Below, in pieces: positions 7,852 to 14,643 of a DNA stretch of 30,884 nt; within the stretch, counting starts at the first letter, position 1; every line of letters starts with the position of its first letter. The stretch lies in NCBI GenBank assembly GCA_045224495.1, contig JBGVAK010000018.1:1-30884 (forward strand), written 5' to 3'. The position numbers were made by a program, and so were the translations under genes. Below the pieces are notes generated by a model. The model had not been told where the DNA came from. It did not search any database and was given only the letters and a program-made list of their open reading frames with translations. Origin of the DNA: RUG472 sp045224495. Its GTDB lineage: Bacteria > Bacillota > Clostridia > Christensenellales > CAG-138.

Positions 7852-8186
7852 CTATCCTCCTGACGAACGTCTTATCCTCGATCTGCTTCCAGCCCTTGAT
7901 CATGGGGTTGTCAGTAAACAGACCGTCTCGAAAAGCCGGAATTCGTTTATTCCATGAAAACCTTTCCTTCGCTCCATGCTGTTTTTGTTATTTTTCCTTC
8001 TTCAGTTCTTAAATCGTTATTCTTCCCAAAGAATTTAATCATTATTTATCCTCCGTAAATCCCGATTCTGACGCTAGACCTTCATTTCTGCACTCATTTT
8101 TTATGGCTGTTCTTTTTTTCTTTCCACGAGCCTTTCAAAAAAGCATATCCGTTCTTCTTTTTTGCAGCCGGCATCCGGAAAACGGA
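7852..8186. other. AT-rich gap between the VOC and GNAT-fusion genes
   Basis: This 335-base stretch is clearly more AT-rich than its surroundings. It holds one short ORF with a good ribosome site (7947-8042, listed separately). A different reading frame just after that ORF stays open and runs into the VOC start region (ATG at 7903, stop at 7787-7789, 38 codons). The change of frame suggests decay of a once longer gene, but neither product is recognised. No terminator or clear promoter is seen. Confidence 0.5.
7947..8042 (-). CDS. Possible 31-residue small protein or 5' remnant of a gene
   Basis: The ATG at 8042 is preceded by CGGAGG at seven bases, one of the better ribosome sites in this part of the window. 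It opens a 31-codon frame (MIKFFGKNND at the N-terminus, EGKVFME at the C-terminus) ending in TAA. The product is polar, with no membrane segment and no recognised motif. Another frame (…RIPAFRDGLFTDNPMIKGW…) continues toward the VOC gene with protein-like composition, so this may be the start of a frameshifted gene and not an intact small protein. Confidence 0.35.
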   Translation of the reverse strand: MIKFFGKNNDLRTEEGKITKTAWSEGKVFME

Positions 8187-9560
8187 TCACAGTTTTTCAA
8201 CAAACGCGATGATCCGATTGGCTTCAGCAAAGCCAACAGCTTGATGAAACCGCTGGCTGTCCTTATTGCCCAGTTCGCAGTCGCTGGCAAATTCAGAACA
8301 GCCCTGAGCTTTAGCCCAGCTTTCACATGCGGACAGCAGTTTGCGGGCGATGCCCTGCCGTCGCGCATCCTCCCGAACATAGATTCCTTCCAGATACCCC
8401 ACCGGACTGGTTTTTGTTCCCTCCACATAGTCACGGCGAAGCTGGCACTGAGCAAATCCCACAGCTTTTTCATGTTCTTTATACAGAAAGACCGCTGCGT
8501 CCTCCCGGGCGAGCAGGAAATCATATTCCGCCGCCATCTCTTCCGCCGAATGATCCGTCCACAGTTCACAGGCCAGGACAGCGACCGCTTCGGCATCTGC
8601 GCTGATTGCCTGACAGGGGTTGGTCAGACGAGCATCTGCCTGCGGCTCCTCTCGTTTCCAGAACGTCCAATGGATCCCCTTCCCATACCCGAGCTTTTCA
8701 TAAAAGGGATTCCCGCCACCGGTCATGTGGGTAGCTCCGAGGGTCTTCATCCGATGATAATGCCGGGAGAGAGCGGCGGCCGCCAGTCCACGCCTTCGAT
8801 GATCCGGGTGCGTACACAGGGGTTCCATGTAAGCCAGCCTGTTCTCAGGCACCCACCACATGCCGGAGAAGCAAACATACACCCCGTTTTCATCCGCGAT
8901 GATCACATCATATTCATGGGTGGAATGGGGGGCGGGGGCAGTCATCGGGCCGATGACGCCCTTATAGGATTTGGCCGGCGTCCAGTCATAGGAACAATCC
9001 TGCCGGTTCCAACCCTCAAAAGGCGCTTTTTCTCCATGACCAAAGCCGTCCCAGAAGAGCTTCGCCAGCTTGAAACCATCCGCGTCTTTCGGATCCACAA
9101 AGTGATAGCCTTCGGGCAGCGGATGATTCAATTCATTCCGGAAGTCAAAATTCCGGTCCTCATATTCATTCGTCTTGATGAATCCACGTTTTGCCGCGGC
9201 TTCCATCAGGTATTCCTGACCGTTAAAGAGCACGAACCGCTGCTTTCCGCCAAAATCCGGCATAGAGGAAACCGCGTATTCCACCAATTCGTCCGCCAGA
9301 AATTCATATCCCTTCCTGACGCTGAAAAAAATATCCGTCACAGGCGCTTCATAGAATACAAAGGCTGCCACCCTGTCCCCGTCCAGCCACAGTCGGTCCA
9401 GATAACTGTAGGATGTATCCATCCAGGAGGATTGCAGCGCATACTCAAAGAACGGCGCTGCCACGCCGCTGCCATGCTCCCGGTCATAAATGTCTGTAAG
9501 AAAATCCCAGACCAGATCGGCGTCCGACAAAAGCTGAAACTGCTTTGTGGTGATGTTCAT
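8187..9560 (-). CDS. Multi-domain GNAT acetyltransferase with C-terminal AAC(6')-like domain
   Basis: A 457-residue fusion. Residues ~1-145 look like a degenerate GNAT half (AAAKRGFIKTNEYEDRNF at its end). Residues ~150-300 are a GNAT domain with motif A in EPLCTHPDHRRRGLAAAAL (246-264) and a GGNPFYEKLGY end. Residues ~315-457 match the aminoglycoside 6'-N-acetyltransferase pattern: LWTDHSAEEM, RRDYVEGTKTSPVGYLEGIY, an ARRQGIARKLL acetyl-CoA loop (399-409) and CSEFASDCELGNKDSQRFH. AAC(6') enzymes are normally single-domain and of about this length. GC content is lower than in dnaE next door, which suggests acquisition. Whether it modifies aminoglycosides is untested inference; it may act on another amine. 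Confidence 0.82.
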   Translation of the reverse strand: MNITTKQFQLLSDADLVWDFLTDIYDREHGSGVAAPFFEYALQSSWMDTSYSYLDRLWLDGDRVAAFVFYEAPVTDIFFSVRKGYEFLADELVEYAVSSMPDFGGKQRFVLFNGQEYLMEAAAKRGFIKTNEYEDRNFDFRNELNHPLPEGYHFVDPKDADGFKLAKLFWDGFGHGEKAPFEGWNRQDCSYDWTPAKSYKGVIGPMTAPAPHSTHEYDVIIADENGVYVCFSGMWWVPENRLAYMEPLCTHPDHRRRGLAAAALSRHYHRMKTLGATHMTGGGNPFYEKLGYGKGIHWTFWKREEPQADARLTNPCQAISADAEAVAVLACELWTDHSAEEMAAEYDFLLAREDAAVFLYKEHEKAVGFAQCQLRRDYVEGTKTSPVGYLEGIYVREDARRQGIARKLLSACESWAKAQGCSEFASDCELGNKDSQRFHQAVGFAEANRIIAFVEKL

Positions 9561-9621
9561 AATGCAACCGCCTTTTAGTGATTGTAGAAATCCCTTGAAG
9601 TAAGGCTTTTTCAGCCATCTC

Positions 9622-10974
9622 TCATGTGTTTCTCATCAGCAAAACTACCGTCTCAACATGGCCGCAGCGGGGGAACATGTCCACGGGCTGGACGGCCTCT
9701 ACGGTGAAGCCGCCGGCGGTGAGGCGCTTCACGTCCCGGGCCAGGGTGGCGGGGTTGCAGGAGATGTAGACCATACGCCGGGCGCCGGAGGCGAGGATGG
9801 CGTCGATGACCTGGGGATCGCAGCCCTTGCGGGGCGGGTCCACCGTGAGGCAGTCGATGGTCTGCCCCTCCGCCACCAGCTTGGGCAAGGCCTCCTCCGC
9901 CGGGGCGCAAAGGAAGGAGGCGTTCTCGATGCCGTTCCTGGCGGCGTTCGCCTTGGCGTTTTCCACGGCCTCAGGGACCACCTCGATGCCGACGACCTGC
10001 CCCGCCCGCTTTGCCAGCAACAGGCTGATGGTGCCGATGCCGCAATAGACGTCAGCCACCGTTTCGGTGGACTGAGGAGCCAGCAACTCCAGGGCGGCGC
10101 CGTAGAGCTTCTCGGTTTGTATGGGGTTCACCTGCAGGAAGGACCGGGGACTCACCTCAAAATCGAGGCCGCAGAGGGTCTCCCGCAGGGTGGGCTTTCC
10201 GGAAAGCAGGGTGAAGCGGCCGCCGAAGATCACGTTGGTGTTCCTGTCGTTCCGGTTCCAGTAGACGCTGGCCGCGAAGGACAGGGCGTCGATCAAATCT
10301 TTCGTATGGGGCAATTGGCCCCGGGTGACGACCACGGCCATAAGCGCCCCCGCGGTGGTGACCCTGGCCACGGCGTGTCTAAGGCACCCCTTCCCCGTCC
10401 TCTCGTCATAAGGTTCGATATGAAATTTGTCCGCCCAAGCCTTGACCGCGGCCACGGCGCGGCAGACCTTCTCCTGCTCGATGCCGCAGTCCTTCACGGG
10501 CACCAGCCGGTGGCTCCGGGGCGCATAGAATCCGAAGGCCGGGCCACTGTCCGTCATGCCGTAAGGGAAGGCGCCCTTATTGCGGTAGCGTTCCGGTCCG
10601 TCCATGCCGACGATGGGCCGCAGAGGCACTTCGCTGAGGCCGCCCAGCCGCGTCAGGGCGTCCGCCACCTGGTGCTCCTTGATGCGCAGCTCCTCTGCGT
10701 AGGACACGTGGCCGAAGACGCAGCCGCCGCATTTGTCATATACGGGGCAGAGGGGCTCCACTCGATGGGGCGATGGCTCGACCACCTCCAGGAGCTTGCC
10801 CACCGCATAGGAAGGGGTCACCTTGATGACGTGGACGCGTACCCGCTCCCGAGCCAGAGCACCGGGCACGAATAGGGCATAGCCGTCCACCCGACCGATG
10901 CCGGCCCCCTCCAGGGTTACGCCGTCGATGGTCAGCTCCAGCTCTTCGTTCTTTTCCACTGGCAAAGCTTTCAT
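9622..10974 (-). CDS. rlmD: 23S rRNA (uracil-5-)-methyltransferase, RlmD/RumA type
   Basis: A 450-residue TrmA/RlmD-family enzyme that makes 5-methyluridine in 23S rRNA using S-adenosylmethionine. The N-terminus is a TRAM domain (LTIDGVTLEGAGIGRVDGY). Cys76, Cys82 and Cys85 (CPVYDKCGGC) plus a later Cys form the 4Fe-4S site. The Rossmann methyltransferase part has VADVYCGIGTISL, the DPPRKGC motif and the catalytic Cys406 in YISCNPATLARD. HVET near the end supplies the general base Glu. In Firmicutes such enzymes can modify U747, U1939 or both (RlmCD), so the exact target is open. Its ATG overlaps the TGA of dnaE by four bases, so the two are cotranscribed. Confidence 0.92.
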   Translation of the reverse strand: MKALPVEKNEELELTIDGVTLEGAGIGRVDGYALFVPGALARERVRVHVIKVTPSYAVGKLLEVVEPSPHRVEPLCPVYDKCGGCVFGHVSYAEELRIKEHQVADALTRLGGLSEVPLRPIVGMDGPERYRNKGAFPYGMTDSGPAFGFYAPRSHRLVPVKDCGIEQEKVCRAVAAVKAWADKFHIEPYDERTGKGCLRHAVARVTTAGALMAVVVTRGQLPHTKDLIDALSFAASVYWNRNDRNTNVIFGGRFTLLSGKPTLRETLCGLDFEVSPRSFLQVNPIQTEKLYGAALELLAPQSTETVADVYCGIGTISLLLAKRAGQVVGIEVVPEAVENAKANAARNGIENASFLCAPAEEALPKLVAEGQTIDCLTVDPPRKGCDPQVIDAILASGARRMVYISCNPATLARDVKRLTAGGFTVEAVQPVDMFPRCGHVETVVLLMRNT

Positions 10975-13900
10975 TTCAGGATCACGTTCTCCTTGCCGAA
11001 CACGGCCTGCAGGGTGCTCAACAGCTCCTCGTCCACCTTCACGTTCCAGTCCCGCGGCGCCCCCTTAGCGACACGCTTTGAATCCACCAGCACGATGGGT
11101 GTCCCGCCGGGATAGTTCTGGATGATCTTCTGGACCTTGTACGAATCGGCCAACGTGGGGATGCGGATGAACAGCTTCTTCGACGCCCCTTCCAGATCCC
11201 CCAGCTCCTCGATGAGCAGGGAGTTCACCCGATCCTCCCGGATGTTCAGCCGTCCCTTCACCAGCACCGGCGCGTCGTCGTGGAAAAACCGGGCGCAGAG
11301 CTGCAGCGTCCGGGGAAAGATCACCGTCTCCACGGAGCCCGCCACGCCCTCCAAATTGGCGTAGCCCATCATGCCGTTGTTGCTCTTGGTGGGCCGGGTC
11401 TTGCAGGCGGTGAGGAGGCCTCCCACAGTCACGTAGGCGTTGTCCTCCAAGCCTGTGGTCCCGTCCGCCTCCACCAGGTCCATGACGCTGACGTTCAAAG
11501 ACGAGAGCACGCTCATATAATCGTCCAAGGGATGGCCGGACAGGTACAGGCCTGTGGCCTCCCGCTCTTTCTGCAGCAGGAGCTTATGGGGCATCTCTGC
11601 AGCGGGCGGGATGGGCGGATGGCTGGTGATGGCGTCCTCGCCCTCGTCGAAGTCGAACAGGGACATCTGGCCCGCGTCCCGATTCTTCCGGTTCTTGGCG
11701 GCCAGGTCCATAGCGAGGTCATACACTTTCAAAAGCTGGTTCCGGCCGTAGCCCATGGAATCGAAGCACCCGGCGTAGATCATGTTCTCCACCATGCGCT
11801 TGTTGAGGCCCGGCACCCGGTCGCAGAAGTCGTAGAAGTCCTTGAAAGGTCCGTTCTTCTTGCGCTCCTGCACCAGCTCCTCCATGACCGCCTCGCCCAC
11901 GTTCTTCACGGCGGCGAGGCCGAAGCGGATGCTGCCTTCCTCCACGGAGAACTTGGGTCGGGACTTGTTCACGTCGGGCCCCAGGACCTGGATGCCGCTG
12001 CGCCTGGCGGAATAGACGTACTCTGCCACGGAGTCGGAGTTGTACATATAGCCGTTGATCATGGCGGCCAGGAACTCCACGGGAAAATAGTGCTTCAGGT
12101 ACGCCGTGCGATAGGTGGTGACGGCGTAGCAGGCGGCGTGGGCTTTGTTGAAGGCGTAGGAGGCGAAGTCCATCATCTCGTCGAAGATATGGTCCGCCAC
12201 CTGCTCCTTGACGCCGCGCTTCACGGCCCCCTCCACGCCCTCGGTGCCGTGGACGAAGTATTCCCGCTCCCGGGCCATGACGTCGTGCTTCTTCTTGCTC
12301 ATGGCGCGGCGGACGATGTCGGCGCGGCCCAGGGAGTAGCCGCCCAGGGTGCGGACGATCTCCATGACCTGCTCCTGGTAGACCATGCAGCCGTAGGTGG
12401 TGGCCAGGATGGGCTCCAGACGCTTATCCTCGTAGTGGACAGAGCTAGGGTCATGCTTGCCCTGGATATAGCGGGGGATGCTCTCCATAGGGCCCGGGCG
12501 ATAGAGGGCGATGCCTGCGATGATATCCTCGAAGCAGTCGGGTTTAAGCTGCATAAGGAACTGACGCATGCCCGCAGATTCCAGCTGGAACACCCCGTCC
12601 GTGTCCCCCCGGGAGATCATGTCGTAGACCTCTTTGTCGGTGAAATCGTTGGTGGAGAAGTCCGGCGCCTCCTTCCCCTGCTCCCGGATGAAGTTTAAGG
12701 CGTCCCGAATGATGGTGAGGGTCCGAAGGCCCAGGAAGTCCATCTTGAGGAGGCCCAGCTCCTCCAGGGTGGTCATGGGGAACTGGGTGGTCAGGACCCC
12801 GTCGTTGCTCTGCAGCGGCACCACCGTCTCCAGGGGCACCCCGGAGATCACCACGCCCGCCGCATGGGTGGAGCTGTGGCGGGGCAGGCCTTCCAGCTTC
12901 ATGGACAGGTCCAAAACCTTCTTGGTGATGGGGTCGGAATCGTAGAGCGTCTTCAGCTCCGGCTGCATCTGCATGGCGTCCTTCAGGGTGATCTTCAGCA
13001 TATTGGGCACCAGCTTGGCCAGCTTGTCCGCGTCCGCGTAGGGTACCCTTAGCACCCGGCACACGTCGCGGATGACGGCCTTGGCCGCCATGGTGCCGAA
13101 GGTGATGATCTGGGACACGTGGCCCTCGCCGTACTTTTCGCCCACGTAGTCGATGACCTCCTGCCGCCGCTCATAGCAGAAGTCCACGTCGAAGTCGGGC
13201 ATGGACACCCGCTCCGGGTTCAAAAAGCGCTCAAAGAGCAGTGCATATTTCAAGGGGTCGATGTCCGTGATGCCCATGCAGTAGGCGGCAAGGCTGGCCG
13301 CGCCGCTGCCCCGGCCGGGGCCCACCATGATGTTATGGGATTTGGCGAAGTGGATGAAATCCCAGACGATCAGGTAATAATCCACGAAGCCCATGTTCTC
13401 CACCACGGAAAGCTCGTAGTTGAGCCGATCCCATGCCTCCTTGCCCGCGTGGGGCATCTTTCTGGCCATGCCCTCCTCGCAGAGCCGGCGCAGGTAGACG
13501 CGGTTGTCCATGCCGTCGGGCGCCGTGAACTTCGGCAGGCGACGCTTGCCGAACTCGATCTCCACGTTGCACTTGTCGGCCACCTCCATGGTGTTCTTCA
13601 ACGACTGCTCCTCCCCCGGCAGGAACTGCAGCAGCTCCTCGGCAGACTTGCAGTAGAACTCCTCGGCGCCCATGCGCATGCGGTCCTCTTCGTCCACGAA
13701 GCGCTGGGTCTGGATGCACAGGAGCACGTCCTGAGCCTCCGCATCCTCCTTGTCGGTATAGTGGATATCGTTGGTGGCTACGGTCTTGATGCCCAGGTCG
13801 TAGGCCAGCTTCTTCAGCTTCGGCAGCACCATCTTCTGCTCCCGGATGCCGTGGTTCTGGAGCTCGATATAGAAGTCCTCCCCGAACATCCTTTGAAGGC

Positions 13901-14384
13901 GCTTCGCCAGCTTATAGGCCTCCTCGTCCCGGCCGTTGAGCAAATGCTGGGGGATATCCCCGGCCAGGCAGGCGGACAAGCAAATTAAGCCCTCGCAGTT
14001 CTGGGAGAGCAGATCATAGTCGATGCGGGGCTTATAGTAGAATCCGTGGATGAAAGCCTCGGAGGAGAGGCGCATGAGATTTTGATAGCCTCTGTCGTTC
14101 TTGGCGAGGAGGATCAGATGGCCGTATTCCCTATCCAGCCGCCCGTCCTTGTTGGTGTAGCCCCGGGGCGCCACGTAGGTCTCCATGCCCAGGATAGGCT
14201 TGATCCCCTGCTTCTTGCACTCCCGATAGAAGTCTATAACGCCGTACATGACCCCGTGGTCCGTGATGGCCATGGCGGTCTGCCCCAGGCTCTTGGCCCG
14301 GGCCACCAGGGCCGGGATGCGGGACGCCCCGTCCAGCAAAGAATACTGCGTATGCACGTGCAGATGGGCAAAGGGAATAGACAT
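10971..14384 (-). CDS. dnaE: DNA polymerase III subunit alpha
   Basis: A 1137-residue replicative-type C-family polymerase. Order: PHP domain (HLHVHTQYSLLDG at 7-19, ITDHGVMYG at 40-48, ATNDIHY near 206), palm with GPGRGSGA (355-362) and the catalytic PDFDVDF (396-402), the fingers helix region GRADIVRRAMSKKK, HhH/duplex-binding region, then an OB fold (YVTVGGLLTACKTR) and a short C-terminal domain. The PHP histidine/aspartate set looks complete, as in DnaE1 proteins with intrinsic exonuclease, and unlike E. coli DnaE. Firmicutes also carry PolC, so DnaE here probably extends primers and assists the lagging strand. The ATG has SD GGGGAGG at five bases, inside a palindrome (separate entry). 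Confidence 0.96.
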   Translation of the reverse strand: MSIPFAHLHVHTQYSLLDGASRIPALVARAKSLGQTAMAITDHGVMYGVIDFYRECKKQGIKPILGMETYVAPRGYTNKDGRLDREYGHLILLAKNDRGYQNLMRLSSEAFIHGFYYKPRIDYDLLSQNCEGLICLSACLAGDIPQHLLNGRDEEAYKLAKRLQRMFGEDFYIELQNHGIREQKMVLPKLKKLAYDLGIKTVATNDIHYTDKEDAEAQDVLLCIQTQRFVDEEDRMRMGAEEFYCKSAEELLQFLPGEEQSLKNTMEVADKCNVEIEFGKRRLPKFTAPDGMDNRVYLRRLCEEGMARKMPHAGKEAWDRLNYELSVVENMGFVDYYLIVWDFIHFAKSHNIMVGPGRGSGAASLAAYCMGITDIDPLKYALLFERFLNPERVSMPDFDVDFCYERRQEVIDYVGEKYGEGHVSQIITFGTMAAKAVIRDVCRVLRVPYADADKLAKLVPNMLKITLKDAMQMQPELKTLYDSDPITKKVLDLSMKLEGLPRHSSTHAAGVVISGVPLETVVPLQSNDGVLTTQFPMTTLEELGLLKMDFLGLRTLTIIRDALNFIREQGKEAPDFSTNDFTDKEVYDMISRGDTDGVFQLESAGMRQFLMQLKPDCFEDIIAGIALYRPGPMESIPRYIQGKHDPSSVHYEDKRLEPILATTYGCMVYQEQVMEIVRTLGGYSLGRADIVRRAMSKKKHDVMAREREYFVHGTEGVEGAVKRGVKEQVADHIFDEMMDFASYAFNKAHAACYAVTTYRTAYLKHYFPVEFLAAMINGYMYNSDSVAEYVYSARRSGIQVLGPDVNKSRPKFSVEEGSIRFGLAAVKNVGEAVMEELVQERKKNGPFKDFYDFCDRVPGLNKRMVENMIYAGCFDSMGYGRNQLLKVYDLAMDLAAKNRKNRDAGQMSLFDFDEGEDAITSHPPIPPAAEMPHKLLLQKEREATGLYLSGHPLDDYMSVLSSLNVSVMDLVEADGTTGLEDNAYVTVGGLLTACKTRPTKSNNGMMGYANLEGVAGSVETVIFPRTLQLCARFFHDDAPVLVKGRLNIREDRVNSLLIEELGDLEGASKKLFIRIPTLADSYKVQKIIQNYPGGTPIVLVDSKRVAKGAPRDWNVKVDEELLSTLQAVFGKENVILK

Positions 14385-14389
14385 AAAAA

Positions 14390-14432
14390 CCTCCCCAGGT
14401 TAGTATGGATAGTATACCATACCTTGGGGAGG
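14390..14432 (-). promoter_or_regulatory. Palindrome containing the dnaE -10 and SD
   Basis: On the minus strand CCTCCCC..AGG..TATGG is followed by CCATA..CCT..GGGGAGG, an interrupted 43-base inverted repeat whose right arm ends in the dnaE SD and then TTTTT before the ATG. The centre holds TGGTATACT, an extended -10 (14411-14416 is the TATACT core), with a weak TTGTTT -35 at 18 bases. It may be an operator around the promoter. In a transcript from further upstream it would instead form a hairpin with a T run that hides the SD. Confidence 0.6.
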
Positions 14433-14594
14433 AAAAACAAGGGACCCGTTCCGCTATTTCCCGCGGCTACGAAGCACACGCATCGATACGCATGTTAATG
14501 CTTGCCCAATTACATGGAAACATAGCTGTGAAGCCTCTTGCCGATTCAACGCATGCTGTATGCTTTTCATTCCAGTAGAAAAAGCAAGGCAAAT

Positions 14595-14627
14595 AAAAAA
14601 CGGTCCACGGGGAAAACCCGTGGACCG
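14595..14627 (-). terminator. Rho-independent terminator of the SH3b protein gene
   Basis: On the minus strand an 11-bp perfect stem (CGGTCCACGGG with CCCGTGGACCG) closes a five-base TTTTC loop and is followed at once by six T residues. It starts 16 bases after the stop codon of the SH3b repeat protein. The remaining 160 bases up to the dnaE palindrome show no gene. Confidence 0.92.
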
Positions 14628-14643
14628 CTGTGCTTTGAGAGGA

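Noticed and set aside
8173..8187. ATCCG-GAAAA-CGGAT mini-hairpin at the end of the GNAT-fusion gene
   Set aside because: A five-bp stem with no T run in the direction of the gene; too weak to call a terminator.
14390..14432. LexA/SOS operator at dnaE
   Set aside because: The palindrome does not contain the Gram-positive LexA box (CGAAC-N4-GTTCG).
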